Below are positions 28,294-36,609 of a stretch of 64,000 nucleotides of DNA, in pieces. Within the stretch, counting starts at the first letter, position 1. Each line of letters opens with the position of its first letter. Position numbers and translations under genes: made by a program. Under the pieces are notes generated by a model. The model saw only the letters and a list, made by a program, of their open reading frames with translations. It ran no database searches and had not been told where the DNA came from. The stretch spans positions 6,094,001 to 6,158,000 of the forward strand of contig NZ_CP048113.1 of the NCBI RefSeq assembly GCF_010093065.1. Reading direction: 5' to 3'. This stretch comes from Chitinophaga agri. GTDB lineage: Bacteria > Bacteroidota > Bacteroidia > Chitinophagales > Chitinophagaceae.

Positions 28294-28863
28294 ATGAACA
28301 TTCTGGTGTTTGATAATTACGACTCTTTTACCTACAACCTGGTACACCTGGTGGAAAAGATCATCAATGGAAAAGTGACCGTGGTACGCAATGATGAAAT
28401 TCCATTGGAGAAAGTAAAAGACTATGATAAGATCATCCTCTCTCCCGGACCTGGCATTCCTGAAGAAGCGGGGCTGCTGCTGCCACTGATCAAAGAATAT
28501 GCGGCCAGCAAATCCATCTTCGGCGTATGTCTCGGTCAGCAGGCTATCGGAGAGGCTTTCGGTGCGAAGCTGATCAATCTCAAAGAGGTATACCATGGTG
28601 TCGCTACCAATGTGAACATCATTGCAAGAGACGGAAGGCTGTTCAATGGCCTGCCCGATCAACTGGAAGTAGGCCGGTATCACTCATGGGTAGTTGATGA
28701 AAGTACATTGCCGGCAGCGCTGACCATCACAGCAAAAGACGACAATGATTTTATCATGGCACTGCAACATAATACCTATGATGTAAGTGGTGTACAGTTC
28801 CATCCTGAAAGCGTACTGACGCCAAAAGGAGAACAAATACTCCGTAACTGGTTGAACGCTTAA
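28294..28863 (+). CDS. trpG: anthranilate synthase component II (glutamine amidotransferase)
   Basis: A 189-aa class I amidotransferase that supplies ammonia to TrpE. It starts MNILVFDNYDSFTYNLVH as expected. The nucleophile Cys lies in GVCLGQQAIGEAFGA near residue 79 and the His-Glu pair in FHPESVLTP near 170. It follows TrpE with a one-base gap. In many bacteria the same subunit also serves folate synthesis (PabA), but the position here argues for TrpG. Confidence 0.96.
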   Translation: MNILVFDNYDSFTYNLVHLVEKIINGKVTVVRNDEIPLEKVKDYDKIILSPGPGIPEEAGLLLPLIKEYAASKSIFGVCLGQQAIGEAFGAKLINLKEVYHGVATNVNIIARDGRLFNGLPDQLEVGRYHSWVVDESTLPAALTITAKDDNDFIMALQHNTYDVSGVQFHPESVLTPKGEQILRNWLNA

Positions 28864-28873
28864 ATTCCGAGTA

Positions 28874-29869
28874 ATGAAAAAGATACTGAATTACCTTTTT
28901 GAACATAAAACATTTACCCGTAGTGCTGCTAAAGAGATACTGATCAGTATTTCCAAAGGCATGTACAATGAAAGTGAACTGGCGGCATTTATGACCGTGT
29001 TCCTCATGCGTAGCATTACGGTAGACGAACTGCTGGGCTTCCGCGATGCCCTGCTCGAACTCTGTATCCCGGTAGACCTGAAGGGATATGACGTACTCGA
29101 TATCGTAGGTACCGGCGGCGATAACAAGAATACCTTTAACGTATCTACCTTGTCATGTTTTATCGTGGCAGGTGCCGGCGGTAAAGTAGCTAAGCACGGT
29201 AACTACGGTGTGTCATCTATAAGTGGCGCTTCTAACCTGATGGAATCTGCCGGTTATAAATTCAAGAACGATGATGCCAGGCTGCGACAGGAACTGGAAG
29301 AAGCAGGCGTTTGTTTCCTGCATGCTCCGCTGTTTCATCCTGCATTGAAGAATGTAGCCGGCATCCGTCGTCAGCTGGGTATACGCACCTTCTTCAACAT
29401 GCTTGGCCCCCTGGTGAACCCAGCTTTCGCGCAGCATCAGCTCATAGGCGTATACAGCCTCGAACTGGCCAGGGTGTATAATTATCTGTTCCAGCAGACG
29501 GATAAACGCTATGCGATCGTTTATAGCCTGGATGGTTATGATGAGATCTCACTGACTGCCGATACCCGTGTCATCACGAATGATGGTGAGAGAGACTGGA
29601 CGCCTGAACAGCTGGGTAAACGCAAAGTATATCCCGAAGACATCTACGGTGGTGCCACTGTAGAAGCGGCTGCCAAGATCTTTATGAAGATCCTCAAAGG
29701 TGAGGGTACCTGGGCGCAGAACTCTGTAGTAATGGCCAATGCTGCCATGGGCCTTTACTGCATGCAGAAATATGATAACTATGCCGATTGTTTCCAGGCA
29801 GCTGTTGAATCACTGGAATCAGGCGCCGCATACAATGCGTTTAAGAAGTTGATAAGCTTGCAATCATGA
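28874..29869 (+). CDS. trpD: anthranilate phosphoribosyltransferase
   Basis: A 331-aa enzyme that joins anthranilate to PRPP. Motifs include DIVGTGGDNKNTFNVST (PRPP loop) near residue 75 and KHGNYGVSSISGASNLMESAG near 104, with NMLGPLVNPA near 175. Length is usual. Its stop overlaps the trpC start as ATGA. It begins 10 bases after trpG. Confidence 0.96.
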   Translation: MKKILNYLFEHKTFTRSAAKEILISISKGMYNESELAAFMTVFLMRSITVDELLGFRDALLELCIPVDLKGYDVLDIVGTGGDNKNTFNVSTLSCFIVAGAGGKVAKHGNYGVSSISGASNLMESAGYKFKNDDARLRQELEEAGVCFLHAPLFHPALKNVAGIRRQLGIRTFFNMLGPLVNPAFAQHQLIGVYSLELARVYNYLFQQTDKRYAIVYSLDGYDEISLTADTRVITNDGERDWTPEQLGKRKVYPEDIYGGATVEAAAKIFMKILKGEGTWAQNSVVMANAAMGLYCMQKYDNYADCFQAAVESLESGAAYNAFKKLISLQS

Positions 29870-30666
29870 AAAATATCCTGACAGAAATAGTTGCCCATAA
29901 GCATGTAGAAGTGGCTGCCCGCAAACAACAGCGGAGCGTGGAAGAGCTGGAACAGACCTCCCTGTTTAAGCGTACACCACTGTCACTGGCGCAGTTCCTG
30001 CAAGACCCTGCCAAGACAGGTATCATTGCAGAATTCAAAAGGCGTTCTCCTTCCAAAGGATTGATCAATGGAGAGGTAACCGTACAGGACGTGACCACTG
30101 CCTATACCCGTTATGGTGCATCCGGTCTGTCTGTACTGACGGATGAGAAGTTCTTCGGCGGCTCATCTGATGACCTGCAACAGGCGCGTGCACTGAATAA
30201 CATACCTATCCTGCGGAAGGATTTTATTGTGGACGAATACCAGATCGTTGAAGCGAAGGCGATCGGCGCTGATGTGATCCTGCTGATAGCAGAATGCCTG
30301 ACGAAAGATGAAGTTGCACAACTGGCTAAGTTTGCGCACAATCTCGGCCTGGAGGTATTGCTGGAAGTACACAGTGGTGATCAGCTTGAAAAGGTAACCG
30401 ACCACATACAACTGGTAGGTGTGAACAACCGTGATCTCACTACATTCAGGGTAGATTTCAACCGTTCCTGTGAACTGGCCCCGCAGATACCTGCTGGTAA
30501 ATGCAAGATCGCGGAAAGTGGTATCAGCAATACCGATGCGATCATTACGCTGAAACAGGCGGGCTTCCAGGGATTCCTGATCGGAGAGCATTTTATGAAG
30601 GAAGCTAATCCGCCAAGAGCATTTGAACAATTCGTTTCAGAACTGGCCAATAAATCAGCAAAATGA
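29866..30666 (+). CDS. trpC: indole-3-glycerol-phosphate synthase
   Basis: A 266-aa TIM barrel. Motifs are IAEFKRRSPSKGLI near residue 51, SVLTDEKFFGGS, PILRKDFIVDEYQI, GVNNRDLTTFRVD and AESGISNTDAI. It closes the indole ring from CdRP. The start overlaps trpD (ATGA) and the stop overlaps trpF (ATGA), so the three genes are translationally coupled. Confidence 0.97.
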   Translation: MKNILTEIVAHKHVEVAARKQQRSVEELEQTSLFKRTPLSLAQFLQDPAKTGIIAEFKRRSPSKGLINGEVTVQDVTTAYTRYGASGLSVLTDEKFFGGSSDDLQQARALNNIPILRKDFIVDEYQIVEAKAIGADVILLIAECLTKDEVAQLAKFAHNLGLEVLLEVHSGDQLEKVTDHIQLVGVNNRDLTTFRVDFNRSCELAPQIPAGKCKIAESGISNTDAIITLKQAGFQGFLIGEHFMKEANPPRAFEQFVSELANKSAK

Positions 30667-31298
30667 AAATAAAGGTCTGTGGAATAACCAGGAAGGAAGA
30701 CCTGCAACAACTGGTCGAATACCAGGTGAACTATGCCGGTTTTATTTTTTACGAAAAGTCGCCGCGCTTTGCCGCACCAAAGATCGATGCACGTACCGTG
30801 CGGGAGATCAGCGGTATTAAAAAAGTAGGTGTATTCGTCAATGCTTCCCTGGAACAGGTTCAGCGTACCATTCTCGACTACGGACTGGACATGGTACAGC
30901 TGCATGGTGATGAAACACCCGCATTCTGTGCCACGATCCGGGAGACAGTGCCGGTGATCAAAGCTTTCAGGGTAGGTGAAAATGTGAACTGGTCGGCACT
31001 GCTGGCTGCCTATATACCCGTGACCGACTACTTCCTGTTTGATACCGAAGCTGGTAAAGCTTATGGTGGCACAGGTAAACGTTTTAACTGGGAGTTGCTG
31101 CAGGCATATCCCTACGCACATCCTTTCTACCTGAGCGGTGGTATAGGACTGGAAGAAACACCGGAACTCATGCAATTACAGCTGCCGGCATTATTTGCAG
31201 TAGATGTGAACAGCAGGTTCGAAGAACGGCCAGGTGTAAAGAATATGGAAAAGGTGAGGTTATTTACAGATCAGATTCAATCAACTTATTTAAAATAG
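30663..31298 (+). CDS. trpF: phosphoribosylanthranilate isomerase
   Basis: A 211-aa TIM barrel that isomerises PRA to CdRP. It starts [17 protein letters not shown] with the catalytic Cys at residue 6. It has VQLHGDETP near 79, the catalytic Asp region [20 protein letters not shown] near 125 and LSGGIGLEE near 155. TrpF and HisA are structural relatives acting on similar ProFAR-like substrates, and both are encoded in this cluster. Confidence 0.96.
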   Translation: MKIKVCGITRKEDLQQLVEYQVNYAGFIFYEKSPRFAAPKIDARTVREISGIKKVGVFVNASLEQVQRTILDYGLDMVQLHGDETPAFCATIRETVPVIKAFRVGENVNWSALLAAYIPVTDYFLFDTEAGKAYGGTGKRFNWELLQAYPYAHPFYLSGGIGLEETPELMQLQLPALFAVDVNSRFEERPGVKNMEKVRLFTDQIQSTYLK

Positions 31299-31305
31299 TC
31301 ATAGC

Positions 31306-32532
31306 ATGAAGATAGCGGAAAACACGTTCGGCTCTAAATATCATGTAGATGAAAAAGGCTTCTATGGAAGATTCGGTGGCGCATACATCCCTGAGATGTT
31401 GTTCCCGAATGTAGACGAGCTGCAACGCAATTACCTGCAGATACTCCGGGATCCGGGATTCCAGGAAGAATTTGACCAGTTGTTACGCGACTATGTAGGC
31501 CGCCCTTCGCCTTTGTATCTCGCAAAGCGTTTATCTGAAAAATATAAGGCGCAGATCTACCTGAAACGCGAAGACCTGAACCATACCGGTGCACATAAAG
31601 TGAATAACACCATCGGTCAGATACTGCTGGCAAAACGTCTCGGTAAGACACGTATCATCGCAGAAACCGGCGCCGGACAGCATGGTGTGGCTACAGCTAC
31701 AGTATGTGCACTTATGGGACTGGAATGTGTGGTATATATGGGTAGCATAGATATTCAGCGCCAGGCGCCGAATGTAGCCCGTATGAAAATGCTGGGTGCT
31801 ACCGTGGTACCCGCTACCAGCGGCAGCCAGACCCTGAAAGACGCCTGTAACGAAGCGATCCGCGACTGGATCAATAATCCGGTAGATACCCATTACATCC
31901 TGGGTACTGCCGCAGGTCCTCATCCTTATCCGGATATGGTGACCCGCTTCCAGTCCGTGATCAGTGAAGAAATAAAAAAGCAGCTGCTGGAGAAGACCGG
32001 TAAAGCTAATCCCGATTATGTAATGGCCTGTATCGGTGGCGGTAGTAACGCAGCTGGCGCCTACTATCATTTCCTCGATGAACCGGACGTTAAACTGATC
32101 GCTGTTGAAGCAGGTGGTAAAGGGGTGCACTCCGGTCATTCCGCCGCTACAACGCAGCTGGGTAAACTGGGTATTATACATGCGAGTAAGACATTGCTGA
32201 TGCAGACGGAAGACGGACAGATCACTGAGCCATATTCCATCTCCGCAGGACTGGATTATCCTGGTATCGGCCCCCTGCACGCGCATCTCTATGAAACAGG
32301 TCGCGCTACCTTCCTGAATGCTACCGATGAGGAAGCATTGCAGGCTGCCTATGAGCTGACCCGCCTGGAAGGTATTATCCCGGCACTCGAATCTTCTCAT
32401 GCCCTCGCTAAACTGGGACAGGTCGCTTTCAAACCGGATGATGTGGTAGTCGTATGTCTTAGCGGTCGTGGTGATAAAGACATGGAAACCTACATTCGTA
32501 ATTTGCCAGGTAACACCGGCGGTAACGTATAA
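31306..32532 (+). CDS. trpB: tryptophan synthase beta subunit
   Basis: A 408-aa PLP enzyme condensing indole with serine. The start region has [12 protein letters not shown]. The PLP lysine is in [14 protein letters not shown] near residue 92. Other motifs are [20 protein letters not shown], the phosphate loop [12 protein letters not shown], and [16 protein letters not shown]. Length matches TrpB1 types that pair with TrpA. TrpA follows after 9 bases. Confidence 0.98.
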   Translation: MKIAENTFGSKYHVDEKGFYGRFGGAYIPEMLFPNVDELQRNYLQILRDPGFQEEFDQLLRDYVGRPSPLYLAKRLSEKYKAQIYLKREDLNHTGAHKVNNTIGQILLAKRLGKTRIIAETGAGQHGVATATVCALMGLECVVYMGSIDIQRQAPNVARMKMLGATVVPATSGSQTLKDACNEAIRDWINNPVDTHYILGTAAGPHPYPDMVTRFQSVISEEIKKQLLEKTGKANPDYVMACIGGGSNAAGAYYHFLDEPDVKLIAVEAGGKGVHSGHSAATTQLGKLGIIHASKTLLMQTEDGQITEPYSISAGLDYPGIGPLHAHLYETGRATFLNATDEEALQAAYELTRLEGIIPALESSHALAKLGQVAFKPDDVVVVCLSGRGDKDMETYIRNLPGNTGGNV

Positions 32533-32541
32533 ATATATTTT

Positions 32542-33318
32542 ATGAGCAATCGTATAGATCAATTATTTGCCGGCAAAAAAACAGGTGTCCTGAACATTTA
32601 CTGCACAGCAGGTTTTCCGGAACTGAACGATACGCTGCCTGTCATGCAGTCATTACAACAGCATGGTGCTGATATGATAGAACTGGGTATGCCATTCTCC
32701 GATCCGCTGGCGGATGGTCCTGTTATCCAGGATAGCAGCACACGTGCTATCAAAAACGGGATGAGCCTGAAAGTGCTGTTCGAGCAACTGAAGGACTTCA
32801 GACTAAAAGTACACGTACCTGTATTGCTGATGGGCTATCTGAATCCGGTGTTACTGTACGGTATCGAGAACTTCTGTCAGAAATGTGCGGAAGTAGGTGT
32901 GGATGGTGTTATCCTGCCGGATCTGCCGATGGATGAATATGAATCTGAATACAGACCTGTATTTGAAAAATATAACCTGCACCTCATCTTCCTCGTCACG
33001 CCGGAGACCAGTGAAGAAAGGATCAGGAAGATCGACAGCGTGAGCAGAGGTTTCGTATATGCGGTGTCCTCCTCTTCCACAACCGGAACAGATAAGAACA
33101 TGGGGCATCAGCAGACTTATTTCGAGCGCCTGAAAGCACTGCAGTTGAAGAATCCGGTATTGATCGGTTTTGGTATCAAAGATAAAGCTACCTTTGATGC
33201 GGCCGCAGCCTGCAGTAATGGAGGTATTATCGGTACTGCCTTTATCCGCGCAATTGAAAATACGACCAACCTGGATACTGCAATAGAAACGTTTATTGCA
33301 GGCGTAAAACACAATTAG
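32542..33318 (+). CDS. trpA: tryptophan synthase alpha subunit
   Basis: A 258-aa TIM barrel releasing indole from indole-3-glycerol phosphate. Catalytic Glu is in ADMIELGMPFSDPLADGPVI near residue 48, and Asp is in DGVILPDLPMDEYESE near 130. Phosphate-binding motifs near the C-terminus are VLIGFGIKDKATFDAA and GGIIGTAFI. This is the last trp gene; hisH begins 3 bases after its stop, so there is no gap for a terminator. Confidence 0.96.
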   Translation: MSNRIDQLFAGKKTGVLNIYCTAGFPELNDTLPVMQSLQQHGADMIELGMPFSDPLADGPVIQDSSTRAIKNGMSLKVLFEQLKDFRLKVHVPVLLMGYLNPVLLYGIENFCQKCAEVGVDGVILPDLPMDEYESEYRPVFEKYNLHLIFLVTPETSEERIRKIDSVSRGFVYAVSSSSTTGTDKNMGHQQTYFERLKALQLKNPVLIGFGIKDKATFDAAAACSNGGIIGTAFIRAIENTTNLDTAIETFIAGVKHN

Positions 33319-33321
33319 TAT

Positions 33322-33915
33322 ATGAAAACGGTTATCATAAAATACAATGCCGGTAATATCCGTTCAGTGCTATTCGCACTCGACAGAATTGGTGTGGAAG
33401 GTGTTGTAACAGACGATCCCGAGGCAATAAGATCGGCGGACAAAGTTATCTTCCCGGGTGTGGGAGAGGCGAGTACTGCCATGAATTATCTGAAGGAAAG
33501 AAACCTGGATAAGCTTATCAAAGAACTGAAACAACCTACCTTAGGCATCTGCCTCGGTATGCAGCTGATGTGTAAACATTCTGAAGAGAATGACACACCC
33601 TGCCTGGGTATCTTTGATGTAGAGGTAAAGCGCTTCACTTCTCCGGTGGATAATCTGCTGAAAATACCACAGATCGGCTGGAATAATATCACAGGTCTCT
33701 ACAGCACGATGTTTGAACATGTACCGGAGAACTCCTACATGTACTTCGTACATAGCTACTATGCCGCGTTAAGCGCCGATACAGTAGCGACCACTAACTA
33801 TGTGATCAACTACAGTGCTGGTTTGCAGAAAGATAATTTCTATGCCGTACAGTTCCACCCTGAAAAGTCGGCTACTGTCGGCCAAAAGATACTGGAGAAC
33901 TTCCTGAAGTTATAA
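33322..33915 (+). CDS. hisH: imidazole glycerol phosphate synthase, glutaminase subunit
   Basis: A 197-aa class I amidotransferase partner of HisF. It starts KTVIIKYNAGNIRSV. The nucleophile Cys is in LGICLGMQLMCKHSEE near residue 77 and the His-Glu pair in FHPEKSATVGQ near 178. It lies 3 bases after trpA, so the histidine pathway resumes on the same transcript after the trp genes. It therefore lies downstream of the Trp attenuator. Confidence 0.95.
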   Translation: MKTVIIKYNAGNIRSVLFALDRIGVEGVVTDDPEAIRSADKVIFPGVGEASTAMNYLKERNLDKLIKELKQPTLGICLGMQLMCKHSEENDTPCLGIFDVEVKRFTSPVDNLLKIPQIGWNNITGLYSTMFEHVPENSYMYFVHSYYAALSADTVATTNYVINYSAGLQKDNFYAVQFHPEKSATVGQKILENFLKL

Positions 33916-33918
33916 GCA

Positions 33919-35079
33919 ATGATGCAACAGGTACAGATAAGAAGGGTCACTGCCGACGAAACATTACCCTTACGCAGGGATGTATTGTATCCTGACTGGG
34001 AACTGAGCCGGGTGAAGGTGGACCATGATGAGGATGGATTGCATTTCGGTTTGTTTGAAGATAACCGACTGAGAGGCGTCGTGTCCCTGTTCCTGCAAAA
34101 GAACGAAGCACAGTTCCGTAAGCTGGCCGTACATCGGGAGAGCCAGGGTAAGCGCTATGGCAGTATGCTGATGCTACATATAGAGAACTTTTGCAGAAAG
34201 GAACATATCCCCCTGTTATGGTGCAACGCACGCGATGCTGCCGAAGGGTTTTATCTGAAACGTGGGTATGAATACTGGGGCGATCATTTCACAAAAGATA
34301 ATATTGTCTTCAATAAGATGAAATTACAACTGGACAAAACAACGGAAAGTGGTATCACCATTATTCCGGCCATTGATATTATAGATGGTAAGTGTGTACG
34401 CCTCACACAGGGCGACTATGCACAGAAGAAAGTATATAATGAGCATCCGCTGGAAGTGGCCAAGGAGTTTGAAAGCATTGGCGTTCGTCGTTTGCACCTG
34501 GTCGATCTGGATGGTGCAAAAAAAGGAGCCGTAGTGAACTGGAAAGTGCTGGAAGCTATTGCTGGTAAAACTAACCTGGTGATCGACTTTGGTGGTGGTA
34601 TCAAAACAGAAGATGATCTGCGTATCGTATATGAGAATGGCGCCGCACTGGCGACTATTGGTAGTATTGCAGTAAAAGATCCTGAGCTGTTTTCCGGCTG
34701 GGTGAAAAAATACGGATCAGATAAGATCTTCCTGGGTGCTGATGTGAAAGAGGAAAAGATCGCTGTAGGCGGATGGCTGGAAACAACATCGCTGTCTGTG
34801 TTTGACTTCCTGGACGAGAACGTGAAACAAGGCGTTAAACATATCTTCTGTACAGACATTGCAAAAGATGGCCTGTTACAGGGGCCTTCCACCGATCTGT
34901 ATAAAAAGATCCTCGGGCGTTTCCCGCAGATCAGCTTCGTGGCTAGCGGTGGTGTGAGTACCATGGCAGATGTACATACGCTGGCAGAGATCGGGTGCAG
35001 TGGCGTGATCGTTGGAAAAGCGATTTACGAGGAGCGCATTAGTATGAAGGAATTGTCGGACTTTATTAAAAATAATTAG
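33919..35079 (+). CDS. hisA: GNAT acetyltransferase fused to HisA isomerase
   Basis: A 386-aa fusion. Residues 1 to about 133 resemble a GNAT N-acetyltransferase, with FRKLAVHRESQGKRYGSML near residues 69-84 as the acetyl-CoA loop and EGFYLKRGYEYWG near 112. Residues about 145-386 are a complete HisA barrel. They begin ITIIPAIDIIDGKCVRLTQGDY with the catalytic Asp, and continue with VDLDGAK, DFGGGI, the DIAKDG motif and ASGGVSTMAD. HisA isomerises ProFAR to PRFAR. An in-frame ATG at 34318 could start HisA alone, but no stop separates the two parts. The last codons and stop of HisA overlap a heptad repeat. The GNAT substrate is unknown. Confidence 0.9.
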   Translation: MMQQVQIRRVTADETLPLRRDVLYPDWELSRVKVDHDEDGLHFGLFEDNRLRGVVSLFLQKNEAQFRKLAVHRESQGKRYGSMLMLHIENFCRKEHIPLLWCNARDAAEGFYLKRGYEYWGDHFTKDNIVFNKMKLQLDKTTESGITIIPAIDIIDGKCVRLTQGDYAQKKVYNEHPLEVAKEFESIGVRRLHLVDLDGAKKGAVVNWKVLEAIAGKTNLVIDFGGGIKTEDDLRIVYENGAALATIGSIAVKDPELFSGWVKKYGSDKIFLGADVKEEKIAVGGWLETTSLSVFDFLDENVKQGVKHIFCTDIAKDGLLQGPSTDLYKKILGRFPQISFVASGGVSTMADVHTLAEIGCSGVIVGKAIYEERISMKELSDFIKNN

Positions 35080-35144
35080 GAATTGGGAATTAGGAATAAT
35101 AGCTCAATTCCTGATTCCTGATTCTTAGTTCTTAATTAAAAATT
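35074..35144. repeat. opposed heptad repeat arrays (hisA-hisF gap)
   Basis: The left half has units AATTAGG, AATTGGG and AATTAGG. After a short AT-rich middle, the right half has AATTCCT, GATTCCT, GATTCTT, AGTTCTT and AATTAAA. The halves are complementary in register, so the element can fold into an imperfect hairpin. The hisA stop codon TAG (35077-35079) is inside the first unit. The array ends 6 bases before the hisF start. Confidence 0.75.
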
Positions 35145-35150
35145 ACATTC

Positions 35151-35906
35151 ATGTTAACGAAACGCATCATACCCTGTCTTGATATAAAAGATGGCCGCAC
35201 TGTGAAAGGTGTGAACTTTGAGAACATCCGCGATGCCGGTGATCCGATAGAGCTGGGTGCTTTATATGCGGAGCAGGGCGCAGATGAACTGGTATTCCTG
35301 GATATTACAGCGACCAATGAGCGCAGGAAGACATTGTCAGAACTGGTAACCCGTATTGCTAAACATGTGAATATCCCATTTACCGTAGGTGGTGGTATTT
35401 CTTCTGTGGATGATGTGAATGTACTGCTGCAGTCAGGTGCTGATAAAATATCTGTCAATACATCTGCTTTCAAACGTCCCGGGCTGATAGATGAACTGGC
35501 CCGTGAGTTCGGCAGTCAGTGTGTGGTACTCGCCATAGACACCCGCTTTGAAGAGGATGACTGGTACGTGTACCTGAACGGTGGTCGTGTTAAGACAGAT
35601 ATCAAAGCTTATGACTGGGCGAAAGAGGCGGTACAAAGAGGTGCAGGCGAAATTCTGCTGACATCCATGAACAACGATGGTACCAAAAAAGGCTTTGCCC
35701 TGGATATCACCGGTAAGTTATCACAGCACCTCAACGTGCCGGTGATTGCCTCCGGAGGTGCTGGTAACATGGAACACTTCATGGACGTATTTGAAAATGC
35801 ACAGGCAGATGCGGCACTGGCGGCCAGCATTTTCCATTATAAAGAAATAGAGATACCAGCCCTTAAAACCTACCTCTATCAGCGAGGTGTGAATATCAGG
35901 TTCTGA
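35151..35906 (+). CDS. hisF: imidazole glycerol phosphate synthase, cyclase subunit
   Basis: A 251-aa TIM barrel that, with HisH, forms IGP and AICAR. It starts [20 protein letters not shown] with the catalytic Asp near residue 11. It has [34 protein letters not shown] with the second catalytic Asp near 170, and [10 protein letters not shown]. It is separated from hisA by a 71-base heptad-repeat gap, the longest gap inside the second his block apart from that before hisIE. Confidence 0.97.
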   Translation: MLTKRIIPCLDIKDGRTVKGVNFENIRDAGDPIELGALYAEQGADELVFLDITATNERRKTLSELVTRIAKHVNIPFTVGGGISSVDDVNVLLQSGADKISVNTSAFKRPGLIDELAREFGSQCVVLAIDTRFEEDDWYVYLNGGRVKTDIKAYDWAKEAVQRGAGEILLTSMNNDGTKKGFALDITGKLSQHLNVPVIASGGAGNMEHFMDVFENAQADAALAASIFHYKEIEIPALKTYLYQRGVNIRF

Positions 35907-35922
35907 TGCCGTGGAAAACTAC

Positions 35923-35930
35923 TAATTTTG
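35923..35930 (+). promoter_or_regulatory. possible -7 element before hisIE
   Basis: TAATTTTG is a perfect match to TAnnTTTG, 47 bases before the hisIE start. No clear -33 TTTG is seen at the expected distance. If used, it would let hisIE escape the upstream attenuators. Confidence 0.4.
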
Positions 35931-35976
35931 CCGGCTGAAACGGTATCATTGACCAACCAAAAAACAAGAGCACTGC

Positions 35977-36585
35977 ATGTATAATAATAAACAGATCAAT
36001 TTTCAGAAATGTGCTGACGGACTGGTGCCTGCAATCGTACAGGATTCAGCTACCCTGAAGGTCCTGATGCTTGGTTATATGAACCAGGAGGCCCTGGATA
36101 AAACCCTGCAGGAAGGTAAAGTGACCTTCTTCAGCCGTTCCAAACAGCGCCTGTGGACTAAAGGTGAGGAAAGCGGTAATTTCCTGTCGCTCCAGGAGAT
36201 CAGGGTTGATTGTGATAGCGATACCCTGCTGATCAAGGCTATTCCTGCCGGTGTCGTATGTCATACCGGCGCCGATACCTGCTGGGAAGAGAGTAATGTC
36301 AGCAATGACTTCCTCGCTAAACTGGAAAGCATTATCGTGGACAGGAAGAATAACCCTTCCGACGATTCCTATACTTCCAAACTATTTGCTAAAGGTATCA
36401 ATAAAGTAGCCCAGAAAGTAGGGGAGGAAGCCGTCGAAGTCGTTATAGAAGCGAAAGATGATAACGAAGAGCTTTTCCTGAACGAGTCAGCCGATCTGCT
36501 GTTCCATTACCTGGTACTGTTGCATGCCAAAGGTTATCAGCTGGCAGATGTACTGTCTGTGCTGCAGAAAAGACATAGTAAATAA
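35977..36585 (+). CDS. hisIE: bifunctional phosphoribosyl-AMP cyclohydrolase / phosphoribosyl-ATP pyrophosphatase
   Basis: A 202-aa fusion of HisI (residues 1 to about 110) and HisE (about 112-202). HisI motifs are LMLGYMNQEAL near residue 30, VTFFSRSKQRLWTKGE, and the metal Cys region GVVCHTGADTCW near 90. HisE has YTSKLFAKGINKVAQKVGEEA and VEVVIEAKDD with its acidic cluster. They carry out steps 2 and 3 of histidine synthesis. The gene ends the cluster; only a T-rich run without hairpin follows its stop. Confidence 0.95.
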   Translation: MYNNKQINFQKCADGLVPAIVQDSATLKVLMLGYMNQEALDKTLQEGKVTFFSRSKQRLWTKGEESGNFLSLQEIRVDCDSDTLLIKAIPAGVVCHTGADTCWEESNVSNDFLAKLESIIVDRKNNPSDDSYTSKLFAKGINKVAQKVGEEAVEVVIEAKDDNEELFLNESADLLFHYLVLLHAKGYQLADVLSVLQKRHSK

Positions 36586-36609
36586 CGTTTTTTTTATATA
36601 TTAGTACGG

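Noticed and set aside
31531..32562. 343-codon frame on the minus strand
   Set aside because: It is antisense to trpB, with composition typical of a shadow frame.
26545..33320. Recent mobile insertion of the trp operon
   Set aside because: No transposase, integrase, target-site repeats or odd base composition were seen at 26545 or 33320; the nesting may be old.
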